Of a DNA stretch of 50,235 nucleotides, positions 36,194 through 45,275 are shown piece after piece; position 1 is the first letter of the stretch; each line of letters begins with the position of its first letter. The position numbers and the translations under genes were made by a program. The notes under the pieces are model-generated. The model ran no database searches. It had not been told where the DNA came from and saw only the letters and a list, made by a program, of their open reading frames with translations. Origin of the DNA: Verrucomicrobiota bacterium (GTDB lineage Bacteria; Verrucomicrobiota; Verrucomicrobiia; Limisphaerales; UBA9464); the NCBI GenBank assembly GCA_016871615.1, contig VHCX01000023.1, positions 1 to 50,235 of the forward strand. Direction: 5' to 3'.

Positions 36194-37675
36194 TCAGTCT
36201 TCTGCGTCGAGCTTTGCCGCAGTCTCGAACCGTGTGAAGCTCTTAAAGAACGTCAGCCGGACGTCCCCCGTCGGGCCGTTGCGCTGTTTGGCAATCAACA
36301 GGTTCACCGGGTGCGACTCGACGGGCTGCCGGGCCTCGGACACGTCCTCGTCCTCCTCGGCGGGCTTGTAGAGCAGGCCGACGACGTCGGCGTCCTGCTC
36401 GATGGCCCCCGATTCGCGGAGGTCCGACAGCCGGGGCTTGCGGTTCTTGTCCTTCTCGAGCTCGCGGTTGAGCTGGGAGAGCACGATGACCGGCACGTTG
36501 AGCTCCTTGGCCAGCGCCTTCACGCCGTTGGAGATATCGGAGATCTCCTGCTGGCGGTTGTCCTGCGCCTTCCGGGAGTCGGAATGCATGAGCTGCAGGT
36601 AGTCGATGATGAAGAGCTTGATCCGGTGCTGCTGCCACATCCGCCGCGCGCGCGCCCGGAGCTGCAGGATCGACAGTCCCGGCGTGTCGTCGATGTGCAG
36701 CGGGCTCTTGGCCATCTTGGCGGCGGCCCCGGTGAGCTTCTTGAAGTCCTGCTCGGCCATGAACCCGTCGCGGATGGACCGGGCATTGACCCGCGCCAGC
36801 GAGCAGAGCATGCGCATGACCAGCGACTCGGAGGTCATCTCCAGGCTGAACACGCCGACGGGCTGCCGCTCGTTGATGACGACATGCTCGGCGATGTTCA
36901 TCACCAGCGAGGTCTTGCCCATCGACGGGCGGGCGGCGATGACGATCATCTCGCCACCGTTCATGCCGCTGGTCATCTTGTCGTAGTCGGAGAACCCGGT
37001 CGCCAGCCCGGTGAGCCCGCCGGCCCGCTGGTGGAACTCCTGGATGCGGTCGATGGCCCCCCGGACGAGGTCCTTCATGGGCTTGATCGTCGTGGTCTCG
37101 CGGTCCTCGCTGATGCGCAGGATGTCCCGCTCGACCTCGTCGAGCAGCGCGTCGACCTCGCCCTGGTGCTCATGCACCCGCGTGACGACGGAGGTGCAGG
37201 CCGAGAGCATGCGCCGGAGCACCAGCTTCTCGCGGACGATCTGCAGGTAGTAGGGAAGGTTGGCCGCGCTGGGCACCGCGTCCTGCAAGCCGCTGAGGTA
37301 GGCCAGGCCGCCCACGCCCTCGAGCTGCTGGTGGTCCTTGAACCGTTGCTGGAGCGTGATGAGGTCGATGGGCTCCTTGCGGTCGTACATCTCCGCCAGC
37401 GTCTGGTAGATGAGCTGGTGCCTCTGGTCGTAGAAACTCTCCGCGCCGGCCTTCAGCGTCTCGATGCAGATGCCCATCGCCTCGTTCGGTGAGAGGAGCA
37501 CGCAGCCCAGCACCCCCTGCTCGGCCTCGGTCGAGTGCGGTGGCAGGCGGTCGAGCGACGACAGGTCGAGCTTGGCCCGTACGCGCCGGGCGCGCTTGAA
37601 GTCCGGCCTCGGTTCCCCGGTCGCCGGTGCGGGCGCCGGATCCCCTCCGCCACGTTCATCGGGAAGCTCTTGCAT
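36194..37675 (-). CDS. dnaB: Replicative DNA helicase
   Basis: A 493-residue hexameric helicase that unwinds DNA at the replication fork. The N-terminal DnaB domain (about residues 45-150, PPHSTEAEQGVLGCVLLSPNEAM) is followed by a linker and the RecA-like C-terminal domain. That domain has Walker A ARPSMGKTSLVMNIAEH (about 255-271), FSLEMTSESLVMRML, Walker B KLFIIDYLQLM, VIVLSQLNRELEKDKNRKPRLSDLRESG and a C-terminal IAKQRNGPTGDVRLTF block. The first 40 residues are Pro/Gly-rich and then basic (FKRARRVRAKL). ATG 37675 was chosen as the last Met before conserved sequence in a region where the frame stays open upstream. No intein is present. It is first in the run dnaB-bamA-skp-ispD-rpoD. Confidence 0.96.
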   Translation of the reverse strand: MQELPDERGGGDPAPAPATGEPRPDFKRARRVRAKLDLSSLDRLPPHSTEAEQGVLGCVLLSPNEAMGICIETLKAGAESFYDQRHQLIYQTLAEMYDRKEPIDLITLQQRFKDHQQLEGVGGLAYLSGLQDAVPSAANLPYYLQIVREKLVLRRMLSACTSVVTRVHEHQGEVDALLDEVERDILRISEDRETTTIKPMKDLVRGAIDRIQEFHQRAGGLTGLATGFSDYDKMTSGMNGGEMIVIAARPSMGKTSLVMNIAEHVVINERQPVGVFSLEMTSESLVMRMLCSLARVNARSIRDGFMAEQDFKKLTGAAAKMAKSPLHIDDTPGLSILQLRARARRMWQQHRIKLFIIDYLQLMHSDSRKAQDNRQQEISDISNGVKALAKELNVPVIVLSQLNRELEKDKNRKPRLSDLRESGAIEQDADVVGLLYKPAEEDEDVSEARQPVESHPVNLLIAKQRNGPTGDVRLTFFKSFTRFETAAKLDAED

Positions 37676-37800
37676 GGGGGGATTGAGAATCCCGTACCGG
37701 CCGTTCGGAAGGAAAGATTGTCCGCAAACGCCGGAGAATAACTCCCTGTCTTCCAGGCTTGATTCCGGGAGCGTTTCCGGTGTCCGAATCGGGCCGGGCG

Positions 37801-38259
37801 TCAGGGCGGGGTGCCGGGTGGGCGACGGGCGGACGGCAGCCCGGGCGCCCCGCCCGGACCCCGAGGAGACACCCAGACCAGGCCCAGCGCCGCCACGTGG
37901 ACGGCCGCGTTGGCCGGGTCGCCCGTGGTCCACGCGAGGGCCAGGTCGGCGGCCAACGGCACCGTGGCCAACCATCGGACGGGGCCGCGGCGCCGGGCGA
38001 GCCCCCACGCCAGCAGCCACGAGATGGAGAAGGCGCCACCGAAGGCGGCCCACCGGACCGCGGTCGATTCCCCGAGGACGAAGGCCAGGGCCTCGGCCGA
38101 TTTCCAGCCCCAGGTGCCTCCGATGGGCACCGGGCCTTCGAGGGTGAGGCCCCTCAGGGCGCTGCCGAGGCCCAGCAGGAGGAGTCCGCCGGCTGGTTGG
38201 TGGCGGACAAGACCGGCGATGAGACCGCCGACAGGCCCGGGGTCGGTGCCGAGGCTCAC
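37801..38259 (-). CDS. Hypothetical small membrane protein
   Basis: A 152-residue protein of unknown family. Hydrophobic segments are visible at GGLLLLGLGSALRGL, VRWAAFGGAFSISWLLAWGLA, WLATVPLAADLALAW and AAVHVAALGLVWV, giving about four membrane helices, with a Pro/Arg/Gly-rich C-terminus. The start is GTG 38259, which overlaps the TGA of the dienelactone hydrolase gene (GTGA). That junction is the best evidence it is a real gene and is translated with its neighbour. No domain recognised. Confidence 0.6.
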   Translation of the reverse strand: MSLGTDPGPVGGLIAGLVRHQPAGGLLLLGLGSALRGLTLEGPVPIGGTWGWKSAEALAFVLGESTAVRWAAFGGAFSISWLLAWGLARRRGPVRWLATVPLAADLALAWTTGDPANAAVHVAALGLVWVSPRGPGGAPGLPSARRPPGTPP

Positions 38260-39086
38260 AGGCCCTTGAGGATCGCCTTGACCCGCTCCCATCCGGCCAG
38301 GCGGGCCTTCTGGTTGTCGGCGCTGCCGGCGGGATCCTCGCCCGCCCGCATGAACCCATGGCCGGCCCCGTCGTAGAGGACCGGTTGGTACACCTTGCCG
38401 AGCTTCTTCATCAGGGCCTCGGATTTCGGGACCGTGGCGTTCACCCGCGCATCGTTGCCGCCGTAGAAGCCGTAGACCGGCGCCTGGATGCGGGACAGTT
38501 CCTTCTCGTCCTCGGAGCCGGAGCCGTAGAAGACCAGGCCGGCCTTGACCTCGGGATGGTTGGCGACGAAGCGGAAGGTCTGGCTGCCGCCCCAGCAGAA
38601 GCCGGAGACGGCCACCTTGCCATTGCAGGCAGGCAGGGCTCGGACGTATTTCACGGCAGCCGTCAGATCGGCGGTGATCTGGTCGGGCGGGAGCGATCCG
38701 ATCTTGGCCCGCGCACCGTCGGGCCCGCCCAGCGACTCGGTGCCGCCGCCCTTCGGCCCGGAGCCAGAGAGCAGGTCGGGCGCGATGGCGATGTACCCGG
38801 TCTCGGCGAGTTGGTCGGCGACGCCCCGAACCCAGTCGGTCAGTCCGAAGATCTCGTGGATGACCACGACGGCGGTGGTCTTGTCCTTCACCTCGGGGTA
38901 GGCGACCCAGCAGCGAACCTCCCGGTCGCCATGGCGCACGGTGACCCATTCGAGATGGCGGGGTGATTTCTCGAGGCGAGCCTTGGCCCAGTCCTGGGCG
39001 AGGGCCGCTCGCCCGAGCGCGAGGAAGGCGATCAGGCAGAGGGGGCGGAGCAGGCGGGTGGGGAGGATCCGGATCGGGGATGTCAT
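38256..39086 (-). CDS. Dienelactone hydrolase family protein, exported
   Basis: A 276-residue alpha/beta hydrolase with a signal peptide (about 1-30, ending RAALAQ). The mature part has VVVIHEIFGLTDWVRGVADQLA, the usual DLH opening. The nucleophile elbow GFCWGGS puts Cys at the catalytic position, as in dienelactone hydrolase. Asp in YGGNDARVN and His in DGAGHGFMR complete the triad. Family members hydrolyse lactones or esters; the real substrate is unknown, and the export signal suggests action outside the cytoplasm. It overlaps a small membrane protein gene downstream and follows the CE15 esterase gene by about 30 bp on the same strand. Confidence 0.92.
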   Translation of the reverse strand: MTSPIRILPTRLLRPLCLIAFLALGRAALAQDWAKARLEKSPRHLEWVTVRHGDREVRCWVAYPEVKDKTTAVVVIHEIFGLTDWVRGVADQLAETGYIAIAPDLLSGSGPKGGGTESLGGPDGARAKIGSLPPDQITADLTAAVKYVRALPACNGKVAVSGFCWGGSQTFRFVANHPEVKAGLVFYGSGSEDEKELSRIQAPVYGFYGGNDARVNATVPKSEALMKKLGKVYQPVLYDGAGHGFMRAGEDPAGSADNQKARLAGWERVKAILKGL

Positions 39087-39117
39087 GGGCGGGTCCGGTT
39101 CGGGGTGGGGAGGGGGA

Positions 39118-40425
39118 TCAACGACTGTCGCGGCGCAGGTGCCGGTCTGCGAAGTCCAGATAGAACTCCCAGTCGGCCCCGGTCAAGGCGTGGGCACCGG
39201 TGCGGACATGGTAGCCGACGGAATCACCCACCGACCGGTTCAGCGCGGGCAGGTCCGGCCCCGGGAGCCCCTCCCGTCCCAGCAGTCGATACACCGGGCC
39301 GGCATGCCAGCCGCTGAGGTATTCGCCCTTCGGGTCGGCCCACCGATCCTGCTCGGCGCTGGCGATGTAGACCGGTCGTGGCGCCACGAGGGCCACCAGT
39401 TCGTGCTGGTCGACCGGCAGGTCAGGAACCCGGTGGTTGTAGTCCTTGAAGCGCCCGTTGAACCAGTGCGGGAAGCTCGTGTTGATGCGCAGCGTGGTCT
39501 CGCCGAAGAAGCGCCGGGCCAGCGCCGCGCCGCCCTCGCCGGATTCGTTGGCGATGACCAGGGCGAAGCGGGGGTCCCGGGCTCCCGTCCAGAGGGCCGT
39601 CTTGCCCAGCCGGGAGTGCCCGATCACCGCCACCTTCCCGGCGTCGATGGCCGGGTCGCGGGCCAGTTGGTCGAGCGCCCGGGAAAGCCCCCACGACCAG
39701 GCCGAGATGGCACCCCAATCTTCCGGGGCGAAGCGGGAGCCGGGCCCGGTACCGGCGACGGTGCCGCGCAGCCCGTGACGCCATCCGCCATTGAAGTCGG
39801 CCTCGATGTCGCCGTAGTAGGCGGTTGCCAGGCCGTATCCGCGCCCGAGGATCCGCTCGATGGGCCACGCCGCCGTGTCGGTGCCGCGACTGGCCTCGGC
39901 GGCCACATGGTTGGTCACCCCGCTGCGCGGCCGGTTGGCGACCCAGCCCCGGGCCAGCGGAATATCGGTCTCCACCGTGACGGTGTGGTTGCCGTCGAAG
40001 TTCAGCCCGAGGAACACCGGCACGGGACCGGTCGCCGAGGCGGGACGGTAGACCAGCAGGTCCATCAGCACCGGCCGTGGACCCCGGGTCAGGGGCACCT
40101 GGATGCGCTGCCGGACGGCCTTGCCGCCGAGGGCGTCCCGTCGGGTTTCAACCACCCGGCCCGGCGCCCTGGGCAGCCCCTTGGGCACGCGCCCGTAGAC
40201 ATGGTCCTCGAACAGGCGCAGGAGTTCCGCCCGGCGTCTGGTCCAGTCCCGGGCCGATTCCACCCGGCGGCCGTCGCAGAAGGTGAGGACCTCGGGCAGC
40301 GTGTAGGGTGGCACGGCCTCCTCGACCTCGTTGATCGGGATCGTCTCCTGGGCGGCCTGGAGAACGATGCCTGCCGCCCAGAGGGCGAGGACCGCGGTCT
40401 GCCGGAAGGCCTTCGGGGAGATCAT
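39118..40425 (-). CDS. Carbohydrate esterase family 15-like (glucuronoyl esterase) exported hydrolase
   Basis: A 435-residue exported alpha/beta hydrolase; the signal peptide is at about 6-25. The catalytic serine Ser271 lies in VIGHSRLGKTALW, the GHSRLGK form seen in bacterial CE15 enzymes. The acid is Glu294 or Glu297 in ANESGEGGAA. Other CE15 blocks include FLGLNFDGNHTV, WGAISAWSWGLSRALD, VDQHELVALVAPRPVYIASAEQD (conserved LVAPRP) and the C-terminal GYHVRTGAHALTGADWEFYL (likely catalytic His412). CE15 enzymes cleave ester bonds between lignin and glucuronoxylan; activity on other uronate esters is possible. ATG 40425 opens on the signal peptide. Its neighbours are a dienelactone hydrolase and a GH31 enzyme, suggesting plant polysaccharide use (inference). 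Confidence 0.9.
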   Translation of the reverse strand: MISPKAFRQTAVLALWAAGIVLQAAQETIPINEVEEAVPPYTLPEVLTFCDGRRVESARDWTRRRAELLRLFEDHVYGRVPKGLPRAPGRVVETRRDALGGKAVRQRIQVPLTRGPRPVLMDLLVYRPASATGPVPVFLGLNFDGNHTVTVETDIPLARGWVANRPRSGVTNHVAAEASRGTDTAAWPIERILGRGYGLATAYYGDIEADFNGGWRHGLRGTVAGTGPGSRFAPEDWGAISAWSWGLSRALDQLARDPAIDAGKVAVIGHSRLGKTALWTGARDPRFALVIANESGEGGAALARRFFGETTLRINTSFPHWFNGRFKDYNHRVPDLPVDQHELVALVAPRPVYIASAEQDRWADPKGEYLSGWHAGPVYRLLGREGLPGPDLPALNRSVGDSVGYHVRTGAHALTGADWEFYLDFADRHLRRDSR

Positions 40426-40517
40426 GGGGTGGAGATTCCCCACAAGCCGCCGGGATCGCAAGCATCGAGCCGGGCGGGGCCGGGACAAGGTTCACCGCCG
40501 GCCCACCGACCGGGCGT

Positions 40518-42848
40518 TCAAACTGATCCCCCGACGACCCGGACCTCGAAGGCATCGGCGCGTTGGGGCACATCGACGACGAGCAGACCGTCCGCGACGC
40601 CGGGACTGCCCGGAGATTCCTGGGGCACCCCGGCGATCCGGACGCGCGCGGTTGCCGGGAGATGCCAGAACACCAGCCTCCAGGTCCGCAGGCGGCTCGG
40701 GAACCGGCCCTCGGCCGGGCCGAAACCTACCCGGGTGGTGCGGCCGCGGCGTTCCTGGGTGATGAGTCGCCGGTGGAAGGCCCCGGTGCCGTGGTCCAGC
40801 GAGACCCCGTCGTCCTCGTACCAAAGCAGCGAGCCCTCGGGGCCTGGCCACAGGTGCAGTGCGACGGTGTCCCCGGCCACCTCCCGGGTGGAGTTGCGGA
40901 CCGGTGCCAGCGGCAACAGACCGCCGGCCCGGACGTAGATGGGGATTCGGTCGAGGGGGGTGTCGGCCAGCACCGGGCGGCCTCCGACCCGCCGTTCCCC
41001 GGTCCAGAACTCGTACCACACGTCGTTCGGCAGATAGACGCTGCGCGACGGGCAGCCCGGCTCGAGCACCGGGGCGACGAGCAGGTCGCGTCCGACGAGG
41101 AACTGCGTGTTGCAGGCGACGGCGACCGGGTCGTTGGCATGGTGCCAGAGCAGGGGCCGCATCACCGGATCGCCCGTGTCGGCTGCCTGCCGGACCAGCC
41201 CGTACAGGTAGGGGATCAGTTGGTAGCGCAGACGCAGCGTTTCGCGGGCGACGGCCTCGACCTCCGGGCCGTAGGCCCAGGGCTCCTGGTCGCGGGTGCC
41301 GAGGTTGCTGTGGTTCCGCAAGAAGGGGGTGAAGGCGGCGAACTGCAGCCACCGGACGAACAGTTCGGCCGAGGCGTTGCCCAGGAACCCGCCCACGTCG
41401 CCGCCACAGAAGGGCACGCCGCTGAGGGAGAGGTTGAGCAGCATCGGCACGGCCTCCCGCAGGTGCTCCCAGTGCGAGGAGGTGTCGCCCGTCCAGACGA
41501 TGGCGTGGCGCTGGATGCCGGCATACCCGGCCCGCGTCACCACGAAGGGGCGCTGGCCAGGGCGGTGTCGGAGCAACCCGTCCCGCGACGCCTGGGCCAT
41601 GGCCTGCCCGTAGAGGTTGTGCACCGCGGCGTGGAGATGGACCCCGTCCCCGGTGTGGTGGCGGGCCGCGGGCGGCAGGGTCTTGTCCGGCCGGTCGAAA
41701 TCGGCCGGCTCGTTCATGTCGTTCCAGATGCCGTCGATTCCCTGGTCGAGCAGGGCCCGTTGCTCGTCGCCCCACCACCGGCGCACCGCAGGATTCAGGA
41801 AATCGGGAAATCTCGACGCCCCGGGCCAGACGCGGCCGATGTGGTCGCCGGTGCCGCCGGGCGCCTCGACGAACGCCTTGCGGCGGCGACCCCGACGCAA
41901 GACCGGGAACCGCGGGTCGTCCTTCACCCCGGGATCGACGATCGCGACGGTGCGGATCCCGTTCCGAGCCAGCCGACGGGTCATCGCCGGCAGGTCGGGG
42001 AACCCTTCGCCCACGGTGAACACCCGGTATCCGTCCATGTGGTGGATGTCCAGGTAGAGCGCGTCGCAGGGGAGTTCGCGCCGGCGGAATTCCCGGGCCA
42101 CGGCCTCGACGCGCGCCTGGGTCTCGTAGCTGTAGCGCGACTGGTGGTAGCCGAGCGCCCACTCCGGGGGCATCGGCATCGTGCCGGTCAGGCGGCTGTA
42201 GCCTCGGACCACCGACTCGACTGTCGGGCCGAGGAAGAGGAACAGGTCGATGATCCCGGTCCCGGCCCGCAGATCCCATCGACGGGGGTCGGTGGCACCG
42301 AGGTCCCAGCGTTGCCGCCCGGGATTGTCCCAGAAGAGACCGGCCGCGCGCCCCTCGCGCAGCGAGAGCGCGAACGGGATGGCGACATACAGCGAGGACA
42401 GGGCCGGGTGGATCGCGGGGGCGTGGCCCAGCACGTCGATGTTCCAAAACTCACGGACCGTGCCCCGGCGGTCGAGAATGCCCGTGCCCTCACCCATCCC
42501 GAAGAGGGCCTCGCGGTCGGCCAGATCGAGGGCGAAGCCGGGGCGTCCTTCGTGGTCGAATCCGGTGGATCCGCCCCGCGAGCGGAAGGCGACCAAGCCA
42601 CGCCGGTCCATCAGTTCCCAGGCACAGGTCCGGCCATTCCAGTGGAATTCTCCCGAGGCCGTGGTGATGCGGATCCCAGTCCGGGACCGGCGGACGGTTG
42701 CGGAAACCTCCGGGGCCGGTCGGTCCACAACGGCCCCCGAGGGAGGAGTCGCCGGGCCGTTTTCCTGCCCGACACGAAGCCGGAAGACGTCGGGTGCCAA
42801 GACGGCGAACCGGGCGTGGATCCCGTTGGGCGCAGGAAGCGGGATCAT
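40518..42848 (-). CDS. Glycoside hydrolase family 31 (alpha-glucosidase type)
   Basis: A 776-residue enzyme without signal peptide, so probably cytoplasmic. The N-terminal beta domain is at about 1-220, with FGMGEGTG and LFWDNPGRQRWDLG. The (beta/alpha)8 catalytic domain (about 225-560) has the nucleophile Asp377 in IWNDMNEPADF and the acid/base Asp455 in VWTGDTSSHWEHL. Other GH31 blocks are WALGYHQSRYSY, LYLDIHHMDGYRVFT, SGVPFCGGDVGGF and RYQLIPYLYGL. C-terminal beta domains follow. Family members mostly hydrolyse terminal alpha-glucosides; alpha-xylosidase or transglucosidase activity cannot be excluded. The start lies three bases after the guaB stop. Confidence 0.95.
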   Translation of the reverse strand: MIPLPAPNGIHARFAVLAPDVFRLRVGQENGPATPPSGAVVDRPAPEVSATVRRSRTGIRITTASGEFHWNGRTCAWELMDRRGLVAFRSRGGSTGFDHEGRPGFALDLADREALFGMGEGTGILDRRGTVREFWNIDVLGHAPAIHPALSSLYVAIPFALSLREGRAAGLFWDNPGRQRWDLGATDPRRWDLRAGTGIIDLFLFLGPTVESVVRGYSRLTGTMPMPPEWALGYHQSRYSYETQARVEAVAREFRRRELPCDALYLDIHHMDGYRVFTVGEGFPDLPAMTRRLARNGIRTVAIVDPGVKDDPRFPVLRRGRRRKAFVEAPGGTGDHIGRVWPGASRFPDFLNPAVRRWWGDEQRALLDQGIDGIWNDMNEPADFDRPDKTLPPAARHHTGDGVHLHAAVHNLYGQAMAQASRDGLLRHRPGQRPFVVTRAGYAGIQRHAIVWTGDTSSHWEHLREAVPMLLNLSLSGVPFCGGDVGGFLGNASAELFVRWLQFAAFTPFLRNHSNLGTRDQEPWAYGPEVEAVARETLRLRYQLIPYLYGLVRQAADTGDPVMRPLLWHHANDPVAVACNTQFLVGRDLLVAPVLEPGCPSRSVYLPNDVWYEFWTGERRVGGRPVLADTPLDRIPIYVRAGGLLPLAPVRNSTREVAGDTVALHLWPGPEGSLLWYEDDGVSLDHGTGAFHRRLITQERRGRTTRVGFGPAEGRFPSRLRTWRLVFWHLPATARVRIAGVPQESPGSPGVADGLLVVDVPQRADAFEVRVVGGSV

Positions 42849-42851
42849 CGC

Positions 42852-44435
<1,584 letters not shown>

Positions 44436-44565
44436 GCGCGACGATGGGAGGCCCCCGCCCCGGAGGCAAGGAAACTGAGGCCGCGAAACTGGGACCGCGG
44501 TGTGGCAGGCGGCCGGTGGGATGCCATGCCTGAGGTCGCGGACCCGCCTCGGCGCGCGGCGCGTG

Positions 44566-44847
44566 TCACTCCACCACCTTGGGCACCACGAACAGCCCGC
44601 CGGCCTTGGCCGGGGCATTGCGCAGGGCTTCGTCGTGGGGCAGGGAACCGGTCACCACATCCGGGCGCAGGACGTTGACCACCGGGAAGGCATGGGCGGT
44701 GGGTTCGACCCCGGAGACATCCACCTGTTTGAGCTTCTCGATGTAGCCGAGGATGTTTTGCAACTGGCCGCCCAGGCGTTGCTCCTCCTCGGGCGTCAGG
44801 GCGACGCGTGCGAGGTTGGCCACGTAGTGGATGTTGAAGTCGGACAT
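44566..44847 (-). CDS. gatC: Aspartyl/glutamyl-tRNA amidotransferase subunit C
   Basis: A 93-residue subunit that stabilises GatA and anchors it to GatB in the GatCAB amidotransferase, which converts misacylated Glu-tRNA(Gln) or Asp-tRNA(Asn). Signatures: [20 protein letters not shown] at the N-terminus, [20 protein letters not shown] in the middle, and [10 protein letters not shown]...AL.NAPA...[10 protein letters not shown] at the end. ATG 44847 gives the standard length. gatA and gatB are not in the window. It lies between HPr and guaB on the same strand. Confidence 0.95.
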   Translation of the reverse strand: MSDFNIHYVANLARVALTPEEEQRLGGQLQNILGYIEKLKQVDVSGVEPTAHAFPVVNVLRPDVVTGSLPHDEALRNAPAKAGGLFVVPKVVE

Positions 44848-44930
44848 GGCAGGTTGGAAGGCTGGGGATCCGGGTCGGTGTCGGGATCGGGCATGGATGG
44901 TTGCCGGGATTCGGAGGGGCCTCCGGCCGG

Positions 44931-45230
44931 TCAATCCTCGCCGAACTTGGCATCCACCAGGGCGCAGAGTTCCTCGAGGGCCGTGCTGGCGTCGGGTCCG
45001 GTGCAGAGGATGCGCAGACGGCTTCCCGGCCCGGCCGCCAGCATGAGCAATCCCATGATGCTTTTGCCGTTGATGGTTTCGCCGTCCTTCTCGATGAACA
45101 CCTCGCTCTGGAACTGGCTGGCCAGCTTCACGAACGACGCCGAGGGGCGGGCATGTACGCCCTGCCGGTTCCGCACCGTGACTTCTCGGTGCAGGCTCGT
45201 GACGGATTCGGTCTTGGCTGCCGGACTCAT
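44931..45230 (-). CDS. HPr family phosphocarrier protein
   Basis: A 99-residue HPr-like protein. The active-site block GVHARPSASFV carries His26 (the His15 equivalent), and the regulatory block NGKSIMGLLML carries Ser57 (the Ser46 equivalent). The C-terminal RLRILCTGPDASTALEELCALV completes the fold. ATG 45230 was chosen, giving a tail of about 12 residues before the first strand; TTG 45266 is in frame but less likely. No enzyme I, PTS permease or HPr kinase gene is in the window, so it may belong to a regulatory (PTS-Ntr or HPrK-linked) system; this is inference. Confidence 0.93.
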   Translation of the reverse strand: MSPAAKTESVTSLHREVTVRNRQGVHARPSASFVKLASQFQSEVFIEKDGETINGKSIMGLLMLAAGPGSRLRILCTGPDASTALEELCALVDAKFGED

Positions 45231-45275
45231 CGCCGAAGGATGTGCTGCCAGGCCCCCCGTTGCCAATGCGTAAAA

